Positions 17,512 through 26,042 of a DNA stretch of 64,000 nt are shown here, piece after piece. Both the position numbers and the translations under genes were made by a program. Source of the stretch: Elusimicrobiota bacterium (GTDB taxonomy: Bacteria > Elusimicrobiota > Elusimicrobia > FEN-1173); the NCBI GenBank assembly GCA_016714745.1, contig JADKCG010000020.1, positions 27,381 through 91,380 of the forward strand, given 5' to 3'. Positions within the stretch are counted from its first letter, which is position 1, and the number at the start of each line of letters is the position of its first letter. Under the pieces are notes generated by a model. It saw only the letters and a list, made by a program, of their open reading frames with translations, was not told the origin of the DNA and searched no databases.

Positions 17512-18333
17512 ATGAAAAGAGCGGACCAGTGGGTGCATGACCATCGGGCGGAATGGAGTTACGAAAAGTTGGTTCAATGGGTTCGACCGGGCGAGCGGGT
17601 GCTTCACTTGGGCGCGGGAGATTGTCGGCTGGATCTCCTATTAAACCCGGATTTTGCATTAGGACGCGGCATTCGACGAAGAAGGCCGGACTTTTTCTTC
17701 CTCAAAAAGTCCGTCCGATGTCCCCGCATCAACCTCACTTTTTTCGTTGAAAACGCCGCGTCCTCCTTCGTCTCGGTGCTCGCGGCTAATGCAAAGTCCG
17801 GGTTAAAGAATCGAATGGGCTGTAAACTCATTGCGGTAGACGTGGATAACCATAATGAGATGACGCTCCCCGTCACCTTCTACGACGGTAAAACACCGCC
17901 TTTCTCCGATCAAAGCGTTGATGTTGTCTTGCTCCTTTCGGTCTTGCACCACGCGAAAGATCCCGTGGCGGTATTGTCCGAAGCTCATCGTGTGGCGCGC
18001 TGCGCGGTCATTGTTTTTGAAGATCGCAACGAGAGTGTGACTGACCGTATCATCTTTCGTAAATTTCATCGGTTTCTTCGTTGGCCCCAGGGATTTTCAC
18101 TTCCTAATCTTGAATGGACTCGCGATCCATGGTTTCGCCTTGCCACAACAGTGGGTTTCAAAACGAGCTGGGAGGGTTTAATCGGTCGCCAGTTGGGCCC
18201 CTTCGCTTCCTATGGAATCAGATTTGTCTGGGAACCATTTCATACGCAGAACCGGACCTGGCCAAAAACCCCAACAACAAATTCGTTTGATAAGCGGGGA
18301 GTTGAAATGGCTGTCACAGGAGAAAAATCATGA
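17512..18333 (+). CDS. Class I SAM-dependent methyltransferase carrying an in-frame repeat insertion
   Basis: 274 aa. Motif I is LHLGAGDCRLD (31-41) and motif II is IAVDVD; PPFSDQSVDVVLLLSVLHHAKDP is the typical motif IV-post region. Between motifs I and II residues 45-98 are encoded by repeat C. Removing 162 bp (one TTAA copy plus the element) restores DLLLKNRMGCKLIAVDVD, a normal spacing. Whether the enlarged enzyme still works is unknown. AAGGGAGG precedes the ATG. The stop overlaps the next methyltransferase (ATGA), so it is in a surface-glycan type operon. Confidence 0.8.
   Translation: MKRADQWVHDHRAEWSYEKLVQWVRPGERVLHLGAGDCRLDLLLNPDFALGRGIRRRRPDFFFLKKSVRCPRINLTFFVENAASSFVSVLAANAKSGLKNRMGCKLIAVDVDNHNEMTLPVTFYDGKTPPFSDQSVDVVLLLSVLHHAKDPVAVLSEAHRVARCAVIVFEDRNESVTDRIIFRKFHRFLRWPQGFSLPNLEWTRDPWFRLATTVGFKTSWEGLIGRQLGPFASYGIRFVWEPFHTQNRTWPKTPTTNSFDKRGVEMAVTGEKS
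17641..17806. mobile_element. Palindromic TTAA-flanked element C, copy 1 (in-frame insertion)
   Basis: Both ends are TTAA (17641-17644 and 17803-17806), followed inward by near-identical inverted arms: (A)CCCGGATTTTGCATTAG on the left and the complement of CTAATGCAAAGTCCGGG on the right. No transposase inside. Net insertion is 162 bp, 54 codons, with no stop in the host frame. Partial relatives at 36528-36600 and 54511-54570. Confidence 0.8.
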
Positions 18334-19238
18334 TCACCATTCTGAATCAAGCACCTGACTTGTTTAAAGGCCCTAAGAAGCTGACCTGCGCGGTTTGCGG
18401 GGAAATCGGCGAATCGGTCGAGGCACGAATGGTTCGATGCAATGTGCGCCGGTATCGCCAGGAACACTTTCGTGTGGAACGGTGTGCCCACTGCCAATCC
18501 CTCCAAACGGAACGGATAAATAATCTGTCCACATACTACAAGAACTATCCCATCCGAAACCAAACGCTCGATTATTTTTTAAGAGCCTGGTATGGGGTTC
18601 TCCTGAAAGAACTGGTTCGGGCCGGACTACAAAAAGAACACAGCATTCTCGATTATGGCTGTAACCAGGGATTGTTTCTCGACTTCTTGCGGGGACGGGG
18701 ATATGTGCACAGCACCGGGTTTGACCCCTACGTCCCGGTTTATAACGACCCCGCCACACTTCAACGCCAATACGATTGGGTAATCAGCATGGACACCATT
18801 GAACACGATGAAGACCCACGGCAGTTTTTCCATCGTTTAAACGAATTTAGAAAAAAAGGGGGACGACTATGCATTACGACTCCTCGTGCGGAAGGAATTG
18901 ACTTGGGCAAACAGGAAGAATACCTCCACAGCCTTCATGTGCCTTATCACACAAACGTATTGTCTCAAAAATCTCTGACAAAGATGGGGTTGCAAGAAGG
19001 GCTTGAACCCAGTTATTTGCGAGCAACAACTTACATGGATTCCTGGAAGCCTGGAACATCTTGGTCGTTCATCGAAACTCTCTTAATGCTTGGAGGAAAC
19101 GAAATCGACGCAGGGTTCGAACCGCCCAAGATTAGGTTGTTTATAACAAATCCTTCCCTTATTATTAAATTCTTTTTTGGGTTTCTTTATCGCAAAAAAT
19201 GGCAGCACATGACGATGGTGTTTGGAGGCCGATCATGA
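18330..19238 (+). CDS. SAM-dependent methyltransferase with N-terminal zinc-binding Cys cluster
   Basis: 302 aa. The N-terminal four-Cys module (CAVCGE near residue 20, CAHC near 52) resembles sugar C-methyltransferase zinc domains. The methyltransferase core has motif I ILDYGCNQGLFLDFL, followed by a Methyltransf_23-type region YDWVISMDTIEHDEDPRQF. It overlaps both neighbours by ATGA. It probably modifies a glycan precursor or lipid together with the adjacent enzymes. Confidence 0.82.
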   Translation: MITILNQAPDLFKGPKKLTCAVCGEIGESVEARMVRCNVRRYRQEHFRVERCAHCQSLQTERINNLSTYYKNYPIRNQTLDYFLRAWYGVLLKELVRAGLQKEHSILDYGCNQGLFLDFLRGRGYVHSTGFDPYVPVYNDPATLQRQYDWVISMDTIEHDEDPRQFFHRLNEFRKKGGRLCITTPRAEGIDLGKQEEYLHSLHVPYHTNVLSQKSLTKMGLQEGLEPSYLRATTYMDSWKPGTSWSFIETLLMLGGNEIDAGFEPPKIRLFITNPSLIIKFFFGFLYRKKWQHMTMVFGGRS

Positions 19239-20479
19239 ACCTCACTCCCGCTGTGATCTTGGTGGCGCTGTCGGTGGCGTTTGGGCTGATCCCGCTGTTT
19301 TTGACTGCGCGGTTTCGCAAACAGGTGAAGGTGTTGGGCAATATCCTGTATCCCCGGCCCCGAGGACGGGTGGCGGTGATCTTGCCGTGCAAGGGCATTG
19401 ATCCGGGATTTCGCGACAACCTGCGGGCGTTCTTTGATCAGGATTACCCGTCCCTCGAACTGGTGTTTTCCGTGGCCACGGCGGACGATCCCGCCTGTCC
19501 GGAAATAGATGCCGCAATTGAGGAGAATGCCGGGCGGGTGAAAGCGTATCGCATTGTGGCGGGGATTGAAAATGTGCGGGCGCAAAAGATCACGAATTTG
19601 TTGCGGGCGGTGGAATTTGTGGGGAAATCTGCGGACATTTTGGTGTTTGCGGACTCGGACTTGCGGCCGGACTCGGGATTTGTGCGACGGCTGGTGGCCC
19701 CGCTGGTTTACTCCCAGGTGGGCGCGACCACGGGATACCAGTGGTATGCGCCTCCCACCCCCACCCTCGGCTCGATGCTTCGAAGCGTGTGGAACGCCGG
19801 GGCGTTGACCTTTATTGCGGATAGCCGCCGGAATTTCTGTTCCGGCGCGGCCACTGCTCTGCGCCGCGGCGTCTTCGAACGCGCCCATATAGCTCAAGCG
19901 TGGGACCGCACCCTGTCGGACGATCTGACGTTAACGCTGGAAGTGCGCGCGCTGGGGATGGAAACGATGTTCGTCCCCAGTTGTGTGTGTGTGACCCACG
20001 AATCGTCGACCTTGGCCCAAACAGTGGAATACACGAACCGCCAATCGGTGATTTCTCGGGTGTACATGCCTTCCCTGTGGTGGAGTGCGGCGATTGGCCA
20101 CTCTATAGGGTGTTTCTTTATGCTGGTGGGTCTGACAAATCTGTTGATGTGGTGTGTTCATGGTGGCGCCGCATCTCTCTTGGGTTCTGCGTGCCTGTTG
20201 ATGGTTCCGCTCCAATGGGTGAACGCCCTGTGGTTGCTGGGCGCGGTGCGGGAGATGTTGCCTCAACTGTCCGATCCCCTTGCGAGGCTGAAGTGGCACT
20301 ACATGTTCGCCGCGTCCTTGGCCCCGTTCCTCAGCTTGACCAACACCATCAATTCCTTGTTCACCAACCGGATCACCTGGCGGGGGATACAATACGAGAT
20401 GCGTTCCCCCTGGGAAACGGTGATTCTGCCCAGTGTTCAACCGACAGCAAAAGAAGCCCCGATTCTTTTAAAGAAATAG
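19235..20479 (+). CDS. GT2-family membrane glycosyltransferase (HpnI/ceramide glucosyltransferase-like)
   Basis: 414 aa. One N-terminal TM helix, then a GT-A domain starting VAVILPCKGIDPGF, with DSD in LVFADSDLRPD, a later acidic LSDDLTLTLEV and the QSVISR motif in place of QxxRW. Three or more C-terminal TM segments follow. This architecture matches glucosylceramide-synthase-like and hopanoid HpnI enzymes, so a lipid acceptor is likely. The last 165 bases belong to a tandem duplication. Confidence 0.85.
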   Translation: MNLTPAVILVALSVAFGLIPLFLTARFRKQVKVLGNILYPRPRGRVAVILPCKGIDPGFRDNLRAFFDQDYPSLELVFSVATADDPACPEIDAAIEENAGRVKAYRIVAGIENVRAQKITNLLRAVEFVGKSADILVFADSDLRPDSGFVRRLVAPLVYSQVGATTGYQWYAPPTPTLGSMLRSVWNAGALTFIADSRRNFCSGAATALRRGVFERAHIAQAWDRTLSDDLTLTLEVRALGMETMFVPSCVCVTHESSTLAQTVEYTNRQSVISRVYMPSLWWSAAIGHSIGCFFMLVGLTNLLMWCVHGGAASLLGSACLLMVPLQWVNALWLLGAVREMLPQLSDPLARLKWHYMFAASLAPFLSLTNTINSLFTNRITWRGIQYEMRSPWETVILPSVQPTAKEAPILLKK

Positions 20480-20683
20480 GAGACCGCCTATGAAACCCGT
20501 CCTTGGCCCCGTTCCTCAGCTTGACCAACACCATCAATTCCTTGTTCACCAACCGGATCACCTGGCGGGGGATACAATACGAGATGCGTTCCCCCTGGGA
20601 AACGGTGATTCTGCCCAGTGTTCAACCGACAGCAAAAGAAGCCCCGATTCTTTTAAAGAAATAGGAGACCGCCTATGAAACCT
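20314..20683 (+). repeat. Perfect 185-bp tandem duplication
   Basis: 20314-20498 is repeated at 20499-20683, apart from the final junction base. The unit covers the last 55 codons of the GT2 gene, its stop and the ribosome-binding site plus ATGAAACC of whatever follows. The second copy therefore carries a decapitated duplicate of the GT2 C-terminus. Recent slip or an assembly artefact; reads spanning the junction would tell. Confidence 0.85.
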
Positions 20684-20788
20684 GAAATAGTAATGCGGGG
20701 AACTTTAAAAGCGGTTAAAGGCACCAACGCCCGCACGTCCATTGCGGATGAGAAATTGAGAAATTGGGGGACGTTGGTAGATAAGTAG
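20675..20788 (+). CDS. Possible 37-aa peptide after the duplication
   Basis: ATG 20675 with a good AGGAGA ribosome-binding site; the product begins MKPEIVMRGTLKAVKGTNAR. No family recognised. Its 3-prime end runs into a repeat F copy, so it may be the head of a gene truncated by that repeat. Confidence 0.3.
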   Translation: MKPEIVMRGTLKAVKGTNARTSIADEKLRNWGTLVDK

Positions 20789-20796
20789 TTTAATTG
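20766..20796 (-). repeat. Repeat F, copy left of the transposase relic
   Basis: Read on the minus strand it gives AATTAAACTACTTATCTACC then AACGTCCCC, matching the copy at 21053-21081 in opposite orientation. Confidence 0.5.
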
Positions 20797-20828
20797 CCAA
20801 GAGCGAGGAAATGCAGTGACGTAGGGGA

Positions 20829-21070
20829 ACGCCACGGCTCGCGCGATTGGACGCTCCCGGGCTTTTGCGCCATGTGATGGCCCGGGGGATTGAGCGGTGC
20901 GTTATCTTGCCCGGGACAAGGCGGTGCTCATTCGTCTGGGAGTGGCCCGTATGGGCCTGCCGGTTCGAGAAATGGCCGAGCTGACAAGAATGTCAGGCCC
21001 CTCCGCCAGCGTTGCGCGCTGGCGCGGGAGGGAATTGGTCTCGGAAAATCCGAATAAACTATTTAACTAG
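20829..21070 (+). pseudogene. REP-associated tyrosine transposase (RAYT/Y1) relic
   Basis: The N-terminal remnant reads PRLARLDAPGLLRHVMARGIERCVI, which is the RAYT opening with the HVMARG motif; the expected start codon is ACG. The catalytic middle, with its HxH and Tyr, is gone. After a frame change comes the C-terminal helix-turn-helix-like tail (RLGVARMGLPVREMAELTRMSG) ending in NPNKLFN and stop. Inverted repeat F copies flank it, as expected for a RAYT and its cognate palindromes. Confidence 0.7.
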
Positions 21071-21081
21071 GAACGTCCCTA
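21053..21081 (+). repeat. Repeat F, copy right of the transposase relic
   Basis: AATAAACTATTTAACTAGG then AACGTCCCTA. It contains the small palindrome ACTAGG-AACGT-CCCTAGT and overlaps the end of the relic. Confidence 0.5.
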
Positions 21082-21137
21082 GTCGTCTCTGGCTGGGTTG
21101 TTGCATGGAAGTGTGGGACGGGGATAAGGGGGGATCG

Positions 21138-23813
21138 GTGAAATCAAATTCCAGCGGGCTAACCTTGGTTGAAGTGATGATTGCTGGGGTCATTCTATCG
21201 GTCATTGGTCTTTTGGCGGCCAAAATCATGCTTGGGCAAGCCAATCTGCTCTTGATCACCAAGGCCCGGGGCGTTGCTGAATCCGCCGGGGGAGACAGGC
21301 TCCGGAAACTGAAAGCGATGCCTTACCAAGTTCTCATCCCGTCGGATGCTCCTGTGGCGATACCGGGGGTGACAAATGGATTTCATGACCCGATCACTTA
21401 TCCGCCGGAAGTTGTTGGCGGCCAGCACAATCTGACTGTTTACGCCTTGGTGGAACGGGTTCGACAGGAGAAGGGAGAATATGTTCCCGTTGCGCCGGCC
21501 GTCCCGGACACTCGCGTCAAGCGGATCACCATCACCAGCGTTTGGAACGAAAAAGGTGTCCTTAAACACGCAAAAATGTCGTCCATTTCCAATCTGCTGG
21601 ACCTCTCCGCCAACGTGGCGTTTTTTGGGACTGTTCGGGACACATTCATGCAACCCATTCCTGGTGCCATCGTGGAACTGGTGGAGGACTCTTCCCGTTA
21701 TGGTTCCGCTAATTTCGTGGGCGATTACCGGTTTTTTGTGTTCCCAGGGACGTATACCCTCCGTGCCACCGGGCGGGGCTACTTTGAGGAGCTTATTACA
21801 GGCCAAAGCGTGACAGCGTTGGGGGCACAACAAAGACAGGTGGACTTTGTTTTGAGTCCACGGAGTTTCGGCGAGATTCAAGGGGCTGTCTGGGTAAATG
21901 ACCATCCTGTCATCAGCCGCGTGGCTGGAGCCATTCCGGACGCCGGTTTCGATCAGGAGTTTGTTGAGCTTTTTAACCCCAGTACGTTCACTTGGAACGC
22001 GGCGTCGTTGGTCCTCGCTTTTGGCCGCCAACAATGCAATGGAGTCAACGGTCCCTGGTGCGACGTGGAGGCTTCCACAATATCCATTCAATTTGTGAAC
22101 ACCGATATTCCTCCCAGAAGTTTCTTTCTTTTCGCCAATGTGGGAACGGTTCATGTGGGGGCGGGTGCGAAAGCCGCGGACGCGGTTTGGCGTGCGGATC
22201 CAAATAACCTTGACGCCTTTGGCGCTCTCCACCGGAAGAACAATGCCGCATTTACAGCCGTCAACCTTAACGTCATTCCCGTTTGGGAGGATGATAACGA
22301 AATCGGTCCCGCCGCGGGAGAAAGGAGCGGGGAAGGGGCCGGAGGGCTACGTCTTCTTCTGGGGAATGTGGTGTTGGACGAGGTGGGGTGGTCCGGCGGC
22401 AAACATAATGCGGTCGGGAAGCCCCCGGTGGTTTTTCGTGGTTCCCCTTCAGCGGAACTATTAAACAAAGGCTTGGTTAAAAACAGTGCCCTGGCGCGGA
22501 TTGCCGGCACGCTGGGGTATGACGACACCTTGGCTCCTTGTTATGATTCGGGGATCAATCAAGCGGATTGGCAAAATATCAACGGCAGCGATAGGCGCCC
22601 ACGCAATAGCGGAGACCAGCTTCCCGTTGGTTCGGTGCGGGCCGGCCGGCCCGCTGTGGGAGTTCCGGTGATGGTGGACGACGGGCTCTCCATCTCCACG
22701 GTGTCATGGGCAAACTTTTCAGGGATTCGGCGCATCGCCTCTTTTGGTCTACTCGATGTGGCAACGGGGTCGTGGCGGGCCCGGGCGGTTCAAGGGGACC
22801 GCGAGGGGGGCGCCGCCGCCTCGGTTGTCGCCAATGGTGTGACGGTCCTGGATCTGCATCTGGACTCCCCCGCGACAGCCGGCGTTGTTTCGGGCCGGGT
22901 GACGGACAGTTTGACAGGAGTGGCCCTGGGTGGGATCACCGTTTTGCCGAGGGACGGCATTTCTTCGCCGGCCGTGACGGACGGCGCGGGCTATTATTTG
23001 TTTGTCACCCCGTCCGTAAATCAAGTGAATATCACCGTAAATCCCACCCCTGGCGACGGTCTTCGTGGGGAGGGAGAGGTTCTTGTCCTCGTCCCTTCCC
23101 CGAGCGTTTTTTTGGCCGGGGTGGACGTCCGGTTGTCTCCCATGGTCCGCCTGAAGGGGCGATTGGAAAAGACGACAAGCATCGGTCCACCCCTTAAAAC
23201 ATACGGAGTTCCCAATGTCCCCATTCTCTTGACGAACGTTTCAAATAAACGCGTAAATCCTCAAGAGGTGTGGACGGACTCAAGCGGAAATTTTGAAGCG
23301 TTTGTGGCCACGGGCGTGTGGAATATTCTTGCGCATTGGTATGACACCCGCAGTTTGAAAAAGCAATCCAATGCGCATAATTTCGTTAAGGGAAAAACCG
23401 TCACGGTGGACGGATTAGCTCCCATCGTGGACGCCGGCGGTATTCAGGCGCCCGGGTTCGGATTCCTTACCTATACGGTGACCGGAACAGTTCGAAGGAA
23501 TGGGAATCCCGTTGTGACGGGGGTTACTCTCGTGGCGGGGGAGGAGAATTGGAATATCGGGGCTATGGGGACGCCGCAAGCCCCGCCGGACTTGCCGACG
23601 GATTTCTTTTCCGTAGACCCCATGACGAGGCAGATGACCATGAGCGATGCAAACGGGCGATACAGGTTTCAAATTTCATGCGGCCCGGGCAAACATATTA
23701 TTCACGCTTATCTGTTCCAGTCGGATGTCAATCCGCCTTTTCTTTATGCCGCCTCCGCGCCGGTGAGCGACGACACTCCAGGAACCTTCCATGTGGACAT
23801 CGACATTCCGTAA
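21138..23813 (+). CDS. Giant pseudopilin-like protein with lamin-tail and carboxypeptidase-regulatory-like domains
   Basis: 891 aa from GTG 21138 (purine-rich AAGGGGGGA upstream). The N-terminus is a class III leader: MKSNSSG, then LTLVEVMIAGVILSVIGLLA, with Glu5 of the mature pilin helix. A first regulatory-like beta domain (about 195-285; GAIVELVEDSSRYGS...GDYRFFVFPGTYTLRATG) is followed by a lamin-tail-like region (about 300-510; DQEFVELFNPST, DEVGWSGG), then three further carboxypeptidase-regulatory-like repeats to the end. Minor pilins of the GspI/PilV type are usually 120-200 aa, so this is a pilin stem carrying a large extracellular head. First of three co-transcribed genes. Confidence 0.8.
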   Translation: MKSNSSGLTLVEVMIAGVILSVIGLLAAKIMLGQANLLLITKARGVAESAGGDRLRKLKAMPYQVLIPSDAPVAIPGVTNGFHDPITYPPEVVGGQHNLTVYALVERVRQEKGEYVPVAPAVPDTRVKRITITSVWNEKGVLKHAKMSSISNLLDLSANVAFFGTVRDTFMQPIPGAIVELVEDSSRYGSANFVGDYRFFVFPGTYTLRATGRGYFEELITGQSVTALGAQQRQVDFVLSPRSFGEIQGAVWVNDHPVISRVAGAIPDAGFDQEFVELFNPSTFTWNAASLVLAFGRQQCNGVNGPWCDVEASTISIQFVNTDIPPRSFFLFANVGTVHVGAGAKAADAVWRADPNNLDAFGALHRKNNAAFTAVNLNVIPVWEDDNEIGPAAGERSGEGAGGLRLLLGNVVLDEVGWSGGKHNAVGKPPVVFRGSPSAELLNKGLVKNSALARIAGTLGYDDTLAPCYDSGINQADWQNINGSDRRPRNSGDQLPVGSVRAGRPAVGVPVMVDDGLSISTVSWANFSGIRRIASFGLLDVATGSWRARAVQGDREGGAAASVVANGVTVLDLHLDSPATAGVVSGRVTDSLTGVALGGITVLPRDGISSPAVTDGAGYYLFVTPSVNQVNITVNPTPGDGLRGEGEVLVLVPSPSVFLAGVDVRLSPMVRLKGRLEKTTSIGPPLKTYGVPNVPILLTNVSNKRVNPQEVWTDSSGNFEAFVATGVWNILAHWYDTRSLKKQSNAHNFVKGKTVTVDGLAPIVDAGGIQAPGFGFLTYTVTGTVRRNGNPVVTGVTLVAGEENWNIGAMGTPQAPPDLPTDFFSVDPMTRQMTMSDANGRYRFQISCGPGKHIIHAYLFQSDVNPPFLYAASAPVSDDTPGTFHVDIDIP

Positions 23814-25305
23814 TAAAGGTGAGCAAAGGGGGGAGTCCGGATCTATTTTCGTGCTCACGCTTTGTTTGCTATTGGTGTTCACTCTCCTTGTGCCGCTCCT
23901 GCTCCGTTTGACGCGTGAGGAATCCTTGGGCGCGGTTAAAGATGTTCGCGTTTCTCAAGCGCGGCATGCGGCCAACATGGGGCTGGTTCAGGCGGAATCG
24001 GTCTTGGCGGAATCTCGATTGACCTGGCAAAACGCGTTGGCAGGGACTTTTCCAGCGGGGTTCGATGGAAATACGGTTTATCAGGACAGTGTCAATGGCT
24101 CTTACAAGATTTGGATGTCTTCCGGACCCGGTCAGGACATCGTCACGGTGCGGGTGACGGGTCGTGATAAATCCCAGGCCGAGACCCGGTCCCTCCGGGC
24201 GTTATTTCGCGCCGCCCGCCTTTCCGCTCCCGTCACGGTGACCGGTACTTTCCCCGAATGGCCGATCGTTCATTGGGGTCCGATCGTCGGAAATGACCTC
24301 AGTTTTGCTACTCTGGCCCCAAACCCCGGCTTTCCGCGGAAACTGTCGAGAACAAATTGTGCCCGAAATGTTGTTCCCCCAGGTGACGTTGATTTTGACA
24401 ATAATTTAGCGGCGCCGCCGAACACGGACAACACCGAATGGTGGAGCTGGTCAAGTTCGGCTCCCGTAAACCCCGTCCCCGATTTCGATTTTTACAGGGA
24501 AACGGCCATGGCCAGCGTCATTTCGAACACCCCCGACGCCACAACAAGGGGTGTTATGGTTTCGACAACGGGATTTGGCGCCATTCAAAAGATTTCGAAT
24601 ACGGTGGCTGTGGCCTCCCCGGCAGGCAGTGGGTATTTCCCCCGATCAATGAATATGAGCCCGCCCAACGGATTCCAGATCGGGGCCTGTAATCCCACGC
24701 GGTATTCGAATTCTTGTCCGGGCAATCCAGGGGCGCCTCCCTTTGCTGTTAATGACCCCAACGCTGTCTTGTTTTTTGAAAATGATTCACTCTCTTCGCT
24801 GGGTACGGGCATCGCCGGATGGGAAGCGAGCGTGTCCCTCAATGCCATTCAACTGAACATTCAAGCTCTTATTGTTCGCTGGGCGGGGGCAAGTTCGAGT
24901 AACGCCGGGGGCTTTCACTTGGTTAATTTTGGGGCCGCCTCTCTCCCCGTTATCGCCCCCATTCCGCCGGAAGCGAATCGGGAATACCAAAGCGCGGTAG
25001 GAATGAATGTTTGGAACAGTGTTGACCCTATAAATGGAAGAAGCATGAACCAGGCGTTTGTTGCCGGCATTCCTTGGTCGTTTAAAGCGCACATGAGCGG
25101 TTATTTGTTTTGTGACACCAACCAAAACATGTCCGGATTAATGCCGATTACCGTTTATGGCGCTGTTCACTGCGCCCGCCCAAGTCTGACCTCCCCGAAG
25201 CTCCCATTTGTTAATGTATATTACAATCCGGCAACCGCCCAAAATGTCCGGTTAAACAGTCCGCCGGAGCGGGTGTCCGTGCAAGAGGGGGCCGGCGCGT
25301 GGTGA
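23791..25305 (+). CDS. PilX-like pilus assembly protein with long C-terminal domain
   Basis: 504 aa. The N-terminus RGESGSIFVLTLCLLLVFTLLVPLLLRL matches the PilX N-terminal helix: a Gly-Ser/Glu-type processing region and a hydrophobic helix starting with the conserved small residues. The rest is Asn-, Pro- and Ser-rich and extracellular by inference, with no recognised domain. It overlaps the giant pseudopilin by 23 bp and the next pilin gene by a few bases. Confidence 0.7.
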   Translation: MWTSTFRNKGEQRGESGSIFVLTLCLLLVFTLLVPLLLRLTREESLGAVKDVRVSQARHAANMGLVQAESVLAESRLTWQNALAGTFPAGFDGNTVYQDSVNGSYKIWMSSGPGQDIVTVRVTGRDKSQAETRSLRALFRAARLSAPVTVTGTFPEWPIVHWGPIVGNDLSFATLAPNPGFPRKLSRTNCARNVVPPGDVDFDNNLAAPPNTDNTEWWSWSSSAPVNPVPDFDFYRETAMASVISNTPDATTRGVMVSTTGFGAIQKISNTVAVASPAGSGYFPRSMNMSPPNGFQIGACNPTRYSNSCPGNPGAPPFAVNDPNAVLFFENDSLSSLGTGIAGWEASVSLNAIQLNIQALIVRWAGASSSNAGGFHLVNFGAASLPVIAPIPPEANREYQSAVGMNVWNSVDPINGRSMNQAFVAGIPWSFKAHMSGYLFCDTNQNMSGLMPITVYGAVHCARPSLTSPKLPFVNVYYNPATAQNVRLNSPPERVSVQEGAGAW

Positions 25306-25796
25306 TCCGCGCCCGTCGTGGGTTCACGCTGGTGGAGTTGCTGGTCGTTTCGGCCGTGGTGGGCTCTTTGCTCGTGGCGAGCGTTGGCGCGTTTCGAACG
25401 ATGTGGCTGGGGTTTCGGCTCAACCTGACTCGTTTGGAACTTTCACGGGACGGGCGGACGGCCATGCGGGCCATGGGGGATTTCGTGCGTAACGGGCGTG
25501 CGACGTCCATCCGTATCACCACCCCTGCCGGCCAGCCGCTTTATTCCAGTATCGAATTTACCAACGGAAGTGGACAGGCTGTTGCTTTTTTTCAACGGGA
25601 CCGGCGTCTCGTGATGTCTGTCAATGGAAATACGCGCGACCTGACTTCAGACCTTCACCACGTGTGTTTTGTTTTTCCCGATTTGCTCGATTTAACCCAC
25701 GTTTCCATCAACCTCACGCTGGAAAGGCAGATCGTTCCCGGCTGGACCAAGGCCGTTGCCCTCAAGCAGGAGAGAATCGAAATCCTCGAGTACTGA
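25302..25796 (+). CDS. Pseudopilin (GspJ/PilW-like)
   Basis: 164 aa. Classic prepilin leader: basic VIRARRG, then FTLVELLVVSAVVGSLLVASVGAF with Glu at mature position 5. The C-terminal domain (DGRTAMRAMGDFVRNG onward) resembles the GspJ/PilW fold. Two consecutive GTG codons (25299, 25302) are possible starts; 25302 overlaps the previous stop as GTGA. With the two preceding genes it forms a minor-pilin set for a type IV pilus or type II secretion tip. Confidence 0.8.
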   Translation: MIRARRGFTLVELLVVSAVVGSLLVASVGAFRTMWLGFRLNLTRLELSRDGRTAMRAMGDFVRNGRATSIRITTPAGQPLYSSIEFTNGSGQAVAFFQRDRRLVMSVNGNTRDLTSDLHHVCFVFPDLLDLTHVSINLTLERQIVPGWTKAVALKQERIEILEY

Positions 25797-26042
25797 CAAC
25801 CCAACGCTGTCGGCCACTGCGTTTTTCGGTTTCTCCGAATGTCTCTTCGCGCCGGGAAGACACAAAGCAATTGATGTCTGTTCAGCGGTCGGGCTTTTCA
25901 CTGTGAACGGCAAAAGGGGGAAAAATGACACCGTGAAGAGCTCATGGCAACAAAGGAGAGAAAGACTTTTTCTCGGCGGCCATCTTGGTTCGCTAAATTG
26001 TAGAATACAGGCAATCCTTTTTCCTGACGAGGTCAATGCGCC

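Noticed and set aside
20490..20678. 62-codon frame starting in the tandem duplication
   Set aside because: It is the GT2 tail read out of frame, created by the duplication.
21195..22232. 345-codon minus-strand frame opposite the giant pseudopilin
   Set aside because: Covers a plus-strand gene with clear pilin and beta-domain motifs; composition is that of an antisense shadow.
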